NCBI GenBank assembly: GCA_012799255.1
Contig: JAAZLQ010000084.1
Coordinates: forward strand, 12,095-76,094
DNA length: 64,000 nt
Direction: 5' to 3'
Source: Bacillota bacterium
GTDB taxonomy: Bacteria; Bacillota_G; Limnochordia; DTU010
Shown: positions 34,471 to 43,911 of the stretch, piece by piece
How the letters are laid out: each line of letters starts with the position of its first letter
Position numbering within the stretch: the stretch's first letter is position 1
Position numbers and translations under genes: made by a program
The notes under the pieces: model-generated
The model's database searches: none
What the model was told of the DNA's origin: nothing
Seen by the model: the letters and a program-made list of their open reading frames with translations, nothing else

Positions 34471-35159
34471 TCGCCCTACAAGGACATAAGGTTACCTTTA
34501 ATTATCCCAAAAGTCCCCTTCTTTTTTCTGAGGTAGATATTCAGGTGGGGGAAGGAGAGTGTGTGGTTCTCACTGGATCCTCCGGTTGCGGTAAATCAAC
34601 GCTTTGCCAGATCCTTGCAGGGATCATTCACCGCTCTATTCAGGGCAATCTGCAAGGAGAGGTGTTGTTATACGGGGAAAAAATCAGCAACCTCACTTTA
34701 GCTCAGGTCGTTAGCCAGGTAGGCATAGTTTTTCAAGACCCGGATAGGCAACTATTTTGCTCGACTGTAGAGGATGAGCTTGCTTTTGGGCCCGAAAACC
34801 TGTGTTTTACAAGGGGTGAGATCACGAAGCGCATTGAGCAGGTGTTAGAGGCAGTGGGGATCACATCCTTGCGAACAGCAGAAATCAGGACTCTTTCTCA
34901 AGGTCAAAAACAACTTGTGGCTCTAGCTGCAACCTTGACGCTAAAGCCTCGAGTGTTAATCCTCGATGAGGTATTCTCACCGTTGGATCGTAACTCGATC
35001 CGCCAAGTAAAAGAAGTGCTTGTCGGCCTAAGAACAAGCGGGTATGCCATCTTAATCGTTGACCATAATCCAGCGGGCTTGGAACTTGCAGACAGAATCT
35101 ACAAATTGGGAAATGGGCGAATACGGGAGGTGCGTTATGACCGCCATTGCACTCTCTAA
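34467..35159 (+). CDS. ECF transporter ATPase A
   Basis: A 230-residue ABC ATPase with Walker A GSSGCGKST, Q-loop FQDPDRQLFC, signature LSQGQKQLV and Walker B VLILDEVFSPLD. The PDRQLF segment is a hallmark of ECF-type ATPases. Its ATG overlaps the preceding stop and its end overlaps the second ATPase gene by 23 bp. Confidence 0.92.
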   Translation: MIALQGHKVTFNYPKSPLLFSEVDIQVGEGECVVLTGSSGCGKSTLCQILAGIIHRSIQGNLQGEVLLYGEKISNLTLAQVVSQVGIVFQDPDRQLFCSTVEDELAFGPENLCFTRGEITKRIEQVLEAVGITSLRTAEIRTLSQGQKQLVALAATLTLKPRVLILDEVFSPLDRNSIRQVKEVLVGLRTSGYAILIVDHNPAGLELADRIYKLGNGRIREVRYDRHCTL

Positions 35160-35790
35160 CCTCGTTTTTGCATATCCGAAGAGCAGCTTTGTACTCTCTT
35201 GCTCTAACTTAACACTATCACGAGGAGAGTTGACGCTGATCACAGGACCCAATGGCAGTGGCAAAACAACCCTTTCCAAATTAATGTGTGGGGTGCTAAA
35301 GCCTACCAGAGGAATGGTGCAGATTTATGGAGTTGATACCGCAAAGCTGTCGCTTGGCGAAATTGGTAGTCGAGTTGGTTACCTTTTTCAAAATCCAGCA
35401 AGGCAATTATTTGCCACCACCGTCTGGCAGGAAATGATTTGGGTCCCTGAGCTGCTCGGTCAAAACTCAGAATTGACCTGTAAAAGAGCTGATGAACTAT
35501 TGGAATGGTTTAATCTTTCTGCTCTCAAACAACACAGCATCTACCAACTCAGTAGGGGAGAGAAACAGAGATTGGCGTTGTGCACCATGCTAATGGGGGG
35601 AGCTGAGTTTTTTGTATTAGATGAACCCACTGCTGGTTTGGACCGTGAAAATATGAATAAACTCAATGTTCTTCTGGATGATCTCTTACTTCAGGGGAAA
35701 GGGCTAGCTATCGTTAGCCATGAACCGGAACTCTTTTCCCGCCATAATGCCCGCCAAGTGAGACTTCGGAAAGGGGTAGTTTTGGTATGA
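35137..35790 (+). CDS. ECF transporter ATPase A'
   Basis: A 217-residue ABC ATPase with Walker A GPNGSGKTT, Q-loop FQNPARQLFA, signature LSRGEKQRLAL and Walker B FFVLDEPTAGLD. It forms the heterodimer with the preceding ATPase. ATG 35137 has GGGAGG upstream, so I used it rather than the longer open frame from 35059. Confidence 0.92.
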   Translation: MTAIALSNLVFAYPKSSFVLSCSNLTLSRGELTLITGPNGSGKTTLSKLMCGVLKPTRGMVQIYGVDTAKLSLGEIGSRVGYLFQNPARQLFATTVWQEMIWVPELLGQNSELTCKRADELLEWFNLSALKQHSIYQLSRGEKQRLALCTMLMGGAEFFVLDEPTAGLDRENMNKLNVLLDDLLLQGKGLAIVSHEPELFSRHNARQVRLRKGVVLV

Positions 35791-36518
35791 CAGAGTTGGA
35801 TCCGCGAGTCAAACTTTTCTGGATGATCTTATGTACCAGTGGTGCCTTGCTATTTTCCCAGCCACTTTGGATGCTGGGTGTGGCCCTGTTCTCCTGTGGG
35901 GGAGCACTCATATTTGGTGTAGAACCCCAAAGCATCGCTATGCGGCTGAGGCGATTTCTTCCCTTGTTAGCTATCTTAGTTGTTATGCAAACCTTGTTTA
36001 CCAGGACCGGGATACCTGTACTGATGGTAGAAAAGAGAGTCCTTGTTACTTCAGATGGATTAGTCCTGGGCCTGAATATGGTGATTAGACTTTTCGTCAT
36101 TTTGTGTTCTGCGTCAGTTATGGCCACGGAAAACAGCCACAAGGTAATTGCTGCGTTAACTCAGATGGGTGTACCGTATCTGTTTTCATACATGTTACTA
36201 ATGGCGCTAAAGTTTGTCCCTTCCTTTAGAACTGCCTTTGTAGATGCCATAACCGCGATCCAAATTAGGGGGGTTAACTTGAGGAAAGTTCCCTTCGGGC
36301 ACAAGTTAAGGCTTTATTGTGCTCTCGTGCTACCTGTAGTGGCCGATGCGGTGGTTAAAGCCCAGGATTTGGCTATAGCTATGGAGGCCCGGGGGTTTGG
36401 TGCCCTGCCTAAACGAACCAGTAATGTGCAGGTGAACATGTCTAGACTGGATTGGCTAGTTACAATCTTGCTTATAGGGATGGGTGGCGTAGCATTCGGA
36501 GTTTATTACTTGGCATAG
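35787..36518 (+). CDS. ecfT: ECF transporter T component (EcfT)
   Basis: A 243-residue membrane protein that couples the ATPases to the S component. The two coupling-helix motifs are visible as IQIRGV and MEARGFG (the Arg-containing A-R-G signature). ATGA overlap with the ATPase gene. With the S component and ATPases it makes a complete, dedicated group I ECF transporter inside one operon. Confidence 0.9.
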   Translation: MTELDPRVKLFWMILCTSGALLFSQPLWMLGVALFSCGGALIFGVEPQSIAMRLRRFLPLLAILVVMQTLFTRTGIPVLMVEKRVLVTSDGLVLGLNMVIRLFVILCSASVMATENSHKVIAALTQMGVPYLFSYMLLMALKFVPSFRTAFVDAITAIQIRGVNLRKVPFGHKLRLYCALVLPVVADAVVKAQDLAIAMEARGFGALPKRTSNVQVNMSRLDWLVTILLIGMGGVAFGVYYLA

Positions 36519-36530
36519 GAGGTGCCTCTT

Positions 36531-37283
36531 GTGAGGGTAATCGCAGTTAAAGGGATCACAAAATCTGGGAAGACGACGGTTTGCGAGACCATTATTGCTG
36601 GATTGCGTGAACGGGGCTATAGTGTGGGTTCAGTAAAGGAAATTCACTATGAAGGTTTTGCCATTGACCCTGATCCAACTGCCAATACTAGGCGTCATAG
36701 AACAGCAGGTTCAGAGTTGGTTACCGCTAGGGGAATTTACGAAACCGATATTCTCTATCAAGCTAAGCTCCCTATGGAACAAATCCTCAAACACTACGAT
36801 CACGATTATGTAGTTCTCGAAGGGGTCGCCGACTGTAATGTTCCGCTAATTATTACAGCCCACACAACGCAAGAAGTAGAACGTCAATTAGACGAACGAG
36901 CGATAGCTGTTTCAGGAGTTCTAGCTAACACTAATGTCCAAGAGGTTTTTGGCTTACCTGTTTTTAATGCTCTAGAAGATCCGAAAAGTCTAGTTGACTT
37001 GGTGGAAGACCGCGCTTTTGCTCCCTTACCATCCTTTGATCCAGAGTGTTGCCAAGGCTGCGGCTATAGCTGCCGTGAGTTAGCAGGGCGTATTGCCTGG
37101 CAAAAAGCTAAACGGGAGGATTGCATCCTCTGGTCTCAAGAGACGGAACTTTTAATTAACGGGGAGCCAATTTTTATGGTGCCTTTTGTGCAGAAAATTC
37201 TCAAGAACGCGGTCTTAGGTGTAGCTCAAGAGCTCAGAGGGTTTAAGAGGCATAGTACAATCGAAGTTAGGTTTAAGTCATGA
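36531..37283 (+). CDS. mobB: MobB-type molybdopterin-guanine dinucleotide biosynthesis GTPase, cysteine-rich C-terminus
   Basis: A 250-residue protein. The N-terminal P-loop is GITKSGKTT and the domain continues as in MobB, which assists MobA in adding GMP to the molybdopterin cofactor. The C-terminal region adds CCQGCGYSC...C, a likely iron-sulfur or metal site found in longer clostridial MobB proteins. GTG 36531 has GGAGG eight bases upstream. This gene is the link between the ECF system and the formate dehydrogenase that follows. Confidence 0.85.
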   Translation: MRVIAVKGITKSGKTTVCETIIAGLRERGYSVGSVKEIHYEGFAIDPDPTANTRRHRTAGSELVTARGIYETDILYQAKLPMEQILKHYDHDYVVLEGVADCNVPLIITAHTTQEVERQLDERAIAVSGVLANTNVQEVFGLPVFNALEDPKSLVDLVEDRAFAPLPSFDPECCQGCGYSCRELAGRIAWQKAKREDCILWSQETELLINGEPIFMVPFVQKILKNAVLGVAQELRGFKRHSTIEVRFKS

Positions 37284-37921
37284 AGTTTGTCTCGCGCAAA
37301 AACCAGGTTACGTTGGAAAACGGAGAGGTTGTCAAGCGCTATTGCTCAACAAATGCCTTAGTTAGGGAGGCAGATGCCCTTAAATCTCTGGCTTATGCTG
37401 GGTTAGCAGTTCCAAGACTAATTAGTACAAACCAAAATGTGCTCAAAATGGAGTATGTTCCAGGCGAAACCTACCTAGAACATGTTGATTTAATGACTTT
37501 TGAAAAAGCCCATGCCTTAACTAGATGGCTTACTCATTTCCAACGTCTTACTGGTTTTGTGAAGGCAGATGTGAATTTACGCAACTTTATCTGGACGGGC
37601 ACCACCTGCGTAGGATTGGATTTTGAAGATTCCCCTCTACGGGGCGAATTGGAGTTGTGTTTCGGTAAGGTTTTGGCCTTCGCCGTCACGTACACACCAG
37701 CCTTTACACCGGCCAAAGCAAGGTGTGCAGGGCTTTTGTTGCAGTCTTTCTTAGTGTCAGGTGCAAAACCAGCAGCGATCAGAAACGCGTACTCACTAGA
37801 ACTTCGGGCTATGAATTTGCGCAGAAAAAATGTTCTTGTAGACATCGAGCGGGCCATTTCGCTTTTTGACCAGACTTTGGAACGAACGGTTGATAATAGA
37901 GCAGAAGGAGGTGTTCTTTAG
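37280..37921 (+). CDS. Protein-kinase-like / phosphotransferase-fold protein
   Basis: A 213-residue protein with a small kinase fold related to Bud32/RIO or aminoglycoside phosphotransferases. Visible elements are READALKSLAYAG (alpha-C Glu), MEYVPGETYL hinge, the catalytic-loop-like KADVNLRNFIW (D-x-x-x-x-N) and GLDFED in place of DFG. ATG overlaps the mobB stop; its own stop is followed directly by the nuoE GTG. The substrate is unknown. Its position between mobB and the dehydrogenase suggests a role in maturation or regulation of the enzyme. Confidence 0.68.
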   Translation: MKFVSRKNQVTLENGEVVKRYCSTNALVREADALKSLAYAGLAVPRLISTNQNVLKMEYVPGETYLEHVDLMTFEKAHALTRWLTHFQRLTGFVKADVNLRNFIWTGTTCVGLDFEDSPLRGELELCFGKVLAFAVTYTPAFTPAKARCAGLLLQSFLVSGAKPAAIRNAYSLELRAMNLRRKNVLVDIERAISLFDQTLERTVDNRAEGGVL

Positions 37922-38451
37922 TGACCAGAAATACACAGGGAAATCCTCGGTCAGAAATCAATAACGAAATTTTGAAGCAGGTGGCAGAAGTGGCAGGGAG
38001 ATGGAAAGGGAGGGCTGATATGCTTATTCCTGTTCTCCATGAAGTGCAAAGCATTGCAGGGAATGGCATTCCTAAGGAAGTGGCAAAAACCGTATCTGAG
38101 GCCATGGGGGTTCCGTTGGCAAAGATCTACAGCGTACAGACCTTCTATTCTTTCTTCTCCAAAGAAAGAAGGGGAAAAGTACTTATCAGATTGTGCAAAA
38201 CGGCTCCCTGCCATGTGAAAGGTACCAAGAAGACGTTAGAAGCGTTTGAAAAGGCTCTGGGCATCAAAGCTGGGGAAACCACGCCAGATGGACTATTTAC
38301 ACTAGAAACATGCGAATGCATAGGTGCCTGTGATGTTTCTCCTGCGGCACTCATTGACGATACTGTTTATGGTCATTTGACTCCTGAGAAAGTGTCCGAG
38401 TTAGTTGACCAACTCAGAGCGTCGTATAAAGAATTGGATGGAGGTAATTAG
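37921..38451 (+). CDS. nuoE: NuoE/HymA-type 2Fe-2S subunit of NAD-linked formate dehydrogenase
   Basis: A 176-residue thioredoxin-fold ferredoxin with the four cluster cysteines in CKTAPC and CECIGAC. The ATFYSFF-like segment (SVQTFYSFFSKERRGK) is typical. It transfers electrons between NuoF and the catalytic subunit or stabilises NuoF. GTG start. A small membrane-protein gene starts just after its end. Confidence 0.92.
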   Translation: MTRNTQGNPRSEINNEILKQVAEVAGRWKGRADMLIPVLHEVQSIAGNGIPKEVAKTVSEAMGVPLAKIYSVQTFYSFFSKERRGKVLIRLCKTAPCHVKGTKKTLEAFEKALGIKAGETTPDGLFTLETCECIGACDVSPAALIDDTVYGHLTPEKVSELVDQLRASYKELDGGN

Positions 38452-38455
38452 ATTC

Positions 38456-38953
38456 ATGCACCAAGTGTTAATCTTTCTGCCTTTACTGGCAGCACTGTTG
38501 GATGTCCTTAATGTGCTCCCAACTCCATTTGGACGGGTGCTAGTTTTAGCAACCTTACTAGTTGGTGCAGTAGCTGCCCTACGACGACCTGGTTTTAAGT
38601 GGAGTACACAATTGATGCGATCAGCCTTGATCAGTCTGGCAGGTGCCCTGGCAACCTTTGTTTTGAGCACTCGCCTGGGTTTGGGCACAGTAGTTGCTTC
38701 AGCATTGGTTGGGTTGGTCGGTTCCCGACTAGTCAAGGATCGTGAGCAGTTGGTGATGTATCTTGGGGCGTTTGTGGGCATGAGTTCAGCCTTGCGTTTT
38801 CCCACTTTCCCTCCTTTAATTGCAGCAGGACTCTTGGGTGGTTTGTTCTTTGAGTTGACCGATGAATGCTGGGTGGGTGTGGGAGGACGTTTGGGAACCA
38901 TTGCTGCCTCTTCTGTCGTGGTTGTTCTCTCTTTGATTGGAGGTTTGGGATGA
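38456..38953 (+). CDS. Hypothetical membrane protein with VGVGGRLGT motif (first of a pair)
   Basis: A 165-residue protein with about five hydrophobic segments. Near its C-terminus it has ECWVGVGGRLGTIAASS, nearly identical to a motif in the next gene. I recognise no family. ATG 38456 follows GGAGGT by 11 bases; a longer open frame from 38405 would overlap nuoE. Inserted between nuoE and nuoF, which are normally adjacent. Possibly a membrane anchor or ion-translocating module for the dehydrogenase; inference. Confidence 0.72.
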   Translation: MHQVLIFLPLLAALLDVLNVLPTPFGRVLVLATLLVGAVAALRRPGFKWSTQLMRSALISLAGALATFVLSTRLGLGTVVASALVGLVGSRLVKDREQLVMYLGAFVGMSSALRFPTFPPLIAAGLLGGLFFELTDECWVGVGGRLGTIAASSVVVVLSLIGGLG

Positions 38954-39351
38954 GTACCTTGCTACTTAGCATTATCTTTGCATTACTTTGTGGAACTGCC
39001 GGTTTTTGGTTAAGACAAAACACTAAGCTCAGTGTAGTAGAGGTATCCGCCCTGTTAGCTTTGGTTGCAGGATTGGTTTTGCCCCGGCTTTTCACCGAGG
39101 GAGCTCTTTTTGCCCTCGTTTGTACAGCGGTTTCTTATGCGACAATGTGTAACAGCAAACGGGTATGCAACTATCTCGAAATGCTTATTGTCAGCGGGAT
39201 CTGTGCTCTGGTAGTCTTTTTTGGGCAAAACGTGTTAGTGGGCGTAGGGGGCAGGTTAGGAACTTCTGCTGCTATATCTGTTTTGATCTTCGTGTTGGCT
39301 AAAAGTCTCTTTAGTCTTGGTGATAACAAAGGCGTGGTCTCAAAGGAGTGA
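38950..39351 (+). CDS. Hypothetical membrane protein with VGVGGRLGT motif (second of a pair)
   Basis: A 133-residue membrane protein whose ATG overlaps the preceding stop (ATGA). About four hydrophobic segments; near the C-terminus NVLVGVGGRLGTSAAIS repeats the motif of its neighbour, indicating that the two share ancestry and probably form a heteromer. Two cysteines flank a short loop (MCNSKRVCNY). Followed five bases later by nuoF. Function unknown. Confidence 0.72.
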   Translation: MSTLLLSIIFALLCGTAGFWLRQNTKLSVVEVSALLALVAGLVLPRLFTEGALFALVCTAVSYATMCNSKRVCNYLEMLIVSGICALVVFFGQNVLVGVGGRLGTSAAISVLIFVLAKSLFSLGDNKGVVSKE

Positions 39352-39355
39352 AGAG

Positions 39356-40615
39356 ATGGAAGAAACAAGAGTTGTCTTGCACAAGGCGGGAGAGATTTCT
39401 CCTGTTAGTGCTAGGCAATATGTAGATGTGGGTGGATATGAAGGGCTGAGAAAGGCATTAAAAGATCCTGATCAGATTGTGGATATTATCAAGGCATCTG
39501 GCCTAAGAGGTAGGGGAGGGGCTGGTTTTCCTACCGGGTTGAAACTGGGTTTTACAAAGCAAACCCCTGCGGATAAGAAGTATGTTGTTTGTAACGCAGA
39601 TGAAGGTGAACCTGGCACCAATAAGGATCGGGTGATCTTGGAAGAAATACCTCACCGATTGCTAGAAGGGATGGCTATTGCAGGTGTGGCTGTAGGGGCG
39701 GATCAGGGCTATATCTATCTGAGGGCAGAATATCCTTATGTGAAAAAGGTCCTAGAACAGGCACTAGGGAAAGCGAGAGAAGCTGGGTTTATTGGGGAAA
39801 ACATTTTGGGTAGTGGCTTTAACTTCGACATTCAAATCTTCGTTGGTGCAGGAGCTTATGTTTGTGGCGAGGAAACAGCCCTCTTAGATTCGCTGGAAGG
39901 GAAACGCGGCGAACCTCGCGTCAAACCACCGTTTCCAGGCGTTTCTGGGTTATGGGGAAAACCTACCCTGGTAAACAACGTGGAAACCCTCGCTAACCTC
40001 CCGGGGATCATGGTCAACGGTCCAGCGTGGTTCAGGAAAATGGGGACAGAGAATTTTCCCGGTACCAAACTCTTTACCCTTTCTGGCAACGTGGTCAATC
40101 CTGGAGTTTATGAGTTCCCAGTGGGCATAACAATTCGCGAGCTATTTGAGGATGTGGGCGGTGGTTGCCCTAACGGACGAAAACTCTATGCGATCCAGAC
40201 TGGGGGAGCTTCTGGCAATATTATACCTGCATCACTCTTGGATACGCCAATGGATGTGGATGCCTGTGAACAGGTGGGAGCCACTTTTGGCGCAGGTGAT
40301 CTCATGTTCATGGATGAAAACTGCTGCTTGCTGGATATTTTAGAAAATCTCACCGAGTTTTTTGTGAAGGAGTCTTGCGGAAAGTGTACTCCTTGTCGTG
40401 AAGGTAACCCACAATTATTAGCACTTGTTCAGCGCTTTAAGCATGGGACTGCTTCGGAGAAAGACTTAAAACTGATGTTGGATTTAGGAAAAGTGATGAC
40501 CGGAGGTGCGTTGTGCGGACTCGGTCAAATGGCTCCCAACCCCATTCTCTCCACAGTTCGCTTTTTCCCACATTTGTTTGGAGCGGAAACTCTTTATGCA
40601 AGGGGGGCAAGTTGA
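39356..40615 (+). CDS. nuoF: NuoF/HymB-type NADH-binding flavoprotein subunit
   Basis: A 419-residue subunit with FMN/NAD-binding RGRGGAGFPTGLK, CNADEGEPGTNKDR and the 4Fe-4S motif SCGKCTPCREG near residue 340. There is no N-terminal thioredoxin-like or C-terminal ferredoxin extension, so it is the short form. It would oxidise or reduce NAD(P) for the formate dehydrogenase. ATG 39356 has AAGGAG upstream; stop overlaps the fdhA start by one base. Confidence 0.94.
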   Translation: MEETRVVLHKAGEISPVSARQYVDVGGYEGLRKALKDPDQIVDIIKASGLRGRGGAGFPTGLKLGFTKQTPADKKYVVCNADEGEPGTNKDRVILEEIPHRLLEGMAIAGVAVGADQGYIYLRAEYPYVKKVLEQALGKAREAGFIGENILGSGFNFDIQIFVGAGAYVCGEETALLDSLEGKRGEPRVKPPFPGVSGLWGKPTLVNNVETLANLPGIMVNGPAWFRKMGTENFPGTKLFTLSGNVVNPGVYEFPVGITIRELFEDVGGGCPNGRKLYAIQTGGASGNIIPASLLDTPMDVDACEQVGATFGAGDLMFMDENCCLLDILENLTEFFVKESCGKCTPCREGNPQLLALVQRFKHGTASEKDLKLMLDLGKVMTGGALCGLGQMAPNPILSTVRFFPHLFGAETLYARGAS

Positions 40616-43290
40616 TGTATAAGGTAACTATTGATGGAAAGCCCATAGAGGTTAGCCCGGGAACTACAGTTTTACAGGCATGTGAAGCTTTAGGTGTGGA
40701 AATTCCCACATTTTGTTACCTAAAGCATCTCAACCCAGAAGGGTCTTGCCGCATGTGTGTTGTTGAGGTTGCGGGAGTCAAAAATTTGCAAATCTCTTGT
40801 GCCACCGCTTGTTGGGATGGCATGGAAGTGACTACAAAAAACGAGCGCATTGTGTCATTTAGGCGTATGATCATCGAACTTCTCTTGGCTAATCATGAGG
40901 CAGATTGCTTCTCCTGTCCGGCTACTGGTCGCTGCAAGTTGTACCAATATGCTATGGAATATGGGGTCGAGGAAACGCGCTTTGAGAGGTTTAAGGAGGT
41001 TCGCCCTAAGGATGAGTCCAGCGAATTCTTTAATTATGACCCTTCGAAGTGTATTCTCTGCCGTAGGTGCGTGCGTACCTGTCACGAACTGCAGAGCAAT
41101 CACACTTTGAGCTTGAAGAATCGGGGATCTGATACTTGGGTGGGTTTGCCTTTTGACAAGTTATTTAAAGATAGTAACTGCGTATCTTGTGGAAACTGTG
41201 TCTCGGTGTGTCCCACTGGGGCTTTAACCACCAAACAGAGCAAAACATATCGAGCCTGGGAAGTAACAAAAACCCGTACTACTTGTCCCTACTGTGGTGT
41301 GGGATGTCAGATGGATCTGCTAGTGAAAAATGGTGAAGTAGTTGGGGTGGAGCCCGCAGATGGTCGCGCGAATCATGGATTGCTCTGTGTGAAGGGTAAG
41401 TTCGCCTATCAGTTCATAAGTCATCCCGATAGATTGAAAACACCGTTGATTAGAAAAGAGGGCACCCTACAGCCGGTAAGCTGGGATGAAGCCCTTGACT
41501 ATGTCACAACTGGAATCAAGAAGATTAAAGAGGAGAGTGGCCCAGATGCTATCGCTGGTTTTGCTTCTGCTCGGGCCACCAATGAAGATAATTACCTGTT
41601 CATGAAAATGATGCGTGCTGCTATAGGAACCAATAATGTGGATCATTGTGCCCGGCTTTGACACTCTTCTACAGTGGCTGGTCTAGCCACAACGTTGGGC
41701 AGTGGAGCTATGACCAACTCCATCGCTGAAGTAGTGGATGCGGATGTAATTTTCGTGGTTGGTTCAAACACCACCGAGGCACATCCTGTGATAGGGGCCC
41801 AAATTCGCCAAGCGGTTGGTAAGGGTGCCAAGTTGATTGTGGCAGAACCGCGGGAAATCCCCTTAGTTCAGGATGCGGAAATCTTTCTACCAATTAAACC
41901 AGGCACCAATATTGCCCTTTTTAATGGGATGATGAACGTAATAGTTAACGAGGGTCTTTTAGATCGGGAATACGTGGAAAACCGTACTGAGGGTTTTGAA
42001 GAGTTATGGGAAGTAATTAGCGCATACACCCCAGAAAAGGCTGCCAAGATCTGCGGAATAGATCCAGAAGATCTAAAAGCAGCAGCAAGATTATACGCGT
42101 CGGCTGAAAAAGCTCCTATTTTTTACGCAATGGGCGTTACCCAGCATTCGTCTGGAACTGCAGGAGTGATGGCCATAGCAAACTTAGCCCTGCTTTGCGG
42201 TAAACTGGGTAAATACGGATGCGGAGTGAATCCACTCCGGGGGCAAAACAATGTTCAAGGTGCGTGTGATATGGGTTGTCTCCCGGGGGATTATACTGGC
42301 TATCAGAAGGTCGCCAACCCAGAGGTTAGAGGCAAGTTTGAAAAAGAGTGGGGTGTCGCGCTTCCCGCGAAACCTGGTCTAACTGTTACAGAAGCGATTA
42401 ATGCGATTGAACGGGGTGAAGTACGGTGCCTGTACATTATGGGCGAAAACCCCATGTTGAGTGATCCCAACTTAAACCATACAGAACAGCTTTTTAAGAA
42501 ACTGGATCTGCTCATTGTCCAGGACATCTTTCTCACCGAGACCGCGGAGTTTGCTGACGTGGTACTCCCCGCCACTTGTTTTGCTGAAAAGGAGGGTACC
42601 TTCACCAATACTGAACGCAGGGTGCAACGGGTGAGGCGTGCAGTAAACGGTCCTGGTGAGAGTCGCGCAGACTGGGAAATTTTAGTGGACATAATGGAAC
42701 GCCTTGGTTATCAGAACGAGTTTACATCTCCGAGGGAGATTCTGGAGGAAATCGCGCGAGTAACTCCTTCATATGGTGGATTTAGCTTTGAACGATTGGA
42801 GAAGGAACATCGCCAATGGCCTTGTCCCACCAGGGAACATCCTGGCACCCCTATTCTCCATGTAGGTAAGTTCTCCCGTGGGGAGCGGGCACTCTTTAAG
42901 CCTTCTCCCTATATTCCCTCTGCGGAACAGCCAGATGAGGATTATCCTTTGATTCTTACCACGGGTAGGATCCTTTATCATTACCATACTCGAACGATGA
43001 CGGGCAAAAATGAAAATCTCAATCGCGTGGTGGGTCGCTCGTTTGTGGAGATTAACCCCACCGATGCAGCAAAGTTAGGGATTAAAAATGGTGAGCGCGC
43101 TAAGGTCTCGTCTAGAAGGGGAGAAGTGGTGGTAGACGCATTGATTACGGACAGGGTAACTGAAGGAGTGGTGTTTATGCCCTTCCATTTTGCAGATGGT
43201 GCTGCCAATCGCTTAACTAACAATGTTCTTGACCCAATTGCCAAGATTCCTGAGTATAAGGTTTGTGCGGCCAAAGTGCAAAGGGGTTAG
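40615..43290 (+). CDS. fdhA: Selenocysteine-containing formate dehydrogenase catalytic subunit (Mo/W-bisPGD)
   Basis: An 891-residue selenoprotein read through an in-frame TGA at 41659-41661 (Sec349, context DHCARL-U-HSSTVAGL, where Sec ligates Mo or W). Domain order: 2Fe-2S plant-type domain (1-75), His-Cys3 cluster region (HEADCFSCPATGRC), two 4Fe-4S clusters (CILCRRCVRTC, CVSCGNCVSVCP), then the molybdopterin domain with its own cluster (CPYCGVGC) and the C-terminal cofactor domain (GRILYHYHTRTMTGK). A bacterial SECIS hairpin follows the TGA. Without Sec decoding the gene would appear split into 40615-41661 and 41674-43290. With NuoE and NuoF it forms an NAD-linked formate dehydrogenase or CO2 reductase. 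Confidence 0.95.
41659..41690 (+). promoter_or_regulatory. Selenocysteine TGA and bacterial SECIS element
   Basis: TGA at 41659-41661, then 12 bases, then the hairpin GTGGCT - GGTCT - AGCCAC (41674-41690). The 6-bp stem with a GGUCU apical loop closely matches the E. coli fdhF SECIS, where SelB reads the loop G-G-U. The hairpin lies inside the coding sequence, as bacterial SECIS elements do. Confidence 0.93.
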
Positions 43291-43293
43291 TTT

Positions 43294-43911
43294 ATGACTT
43301 TGTTTAAAAGTGCAGTGATCCTTGCGGGTGGCAAGTCCACCCGCATGGGTTTCGACAAGCAAATGCTGGAAAGTGGTGGCAAGCGCCTTGTTGATCACAT
43401 CATCACTCAACTTGAGTCAGTTTTTGAAGACGTGATGGTGGCCAGTTCCGACCCTGGACTTTATGATCAGGATAGAGTTAGGATTATCCAGGACGTGTAC
43501 AAAGATAAGGGACCATTGGGGGGTATTCACTCTGCTTTGCTTCAGGCCCAAAGTGAGATGGTCTTCGTTATCGCCTGCGATATGCCCTTCATCGATATCC
43601 CTTATATCAACTATATGACCCTGCTATTAAAAGAAGATTACTACCATGCCTGTGTTACCTCTGGGCAAGGTTATCTTGAGCCATTCCACGGCTTTTACTC
43701 CCGCTCCTGTCTTCCTCTGCTGGAAGAGGAGTTGGCGCAAGGCAGGACCTCCGTAAATCGCTTTCTACGCAAAGCAAAGACACTGATCATACCTGAAAAA
43801 GTAGCAAGTTCTTTTCTCCCAGATTGGTTAGCATTTACAAACCTAAACACTCCCGAAGACTATAAGGAGTATTTAAGAGGTGTTGCCAATGGATCTGACC
43901 AAAGAGTTTGA
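43294..43911 (+). CDS. mobA: Molybdenum cofactor guanylyltransferase MobA
   Basis: A 205-residue nucleotidyltransferase with LAGGKSTRMGFDKQ (GTP binding), GPLGGIHSAL and CDMPFID (metal-binding Asp). It converts Mo- or W-molybdopterin to the guanine dinucleotide form used by formate dehydrogenase. It starts three bases after the fdhA stop and its end overlaps fdhD. Confidence 0.92.
   Translation: MTLFKSAVILAGGKSTRMGFDKQMLESGGKRLVDHIITQLESVFEDVMVASSDPGLYDQDRVRIIQDVYKDKGPLGGIHSALLQAQSEMVFVIACDMPFIDIPYINYMTLLLKEDYYHACVTSGQGYLEPFHGFYSRSCLPLLEEELAQGRTSVNRFLRKAKTLIIPEKVASSFLPDWLAFTNLNTPEDYKEYLRGVANGSDQRV

Noticed and set aside
40615..43290. Possible nonsense mutation or two separate genes at the TGA near 41660
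   Set aside because: The frame is continuous, the residue context is the known Sec site of formate dehydrogenases, and a SECIS-like hairpin follows.
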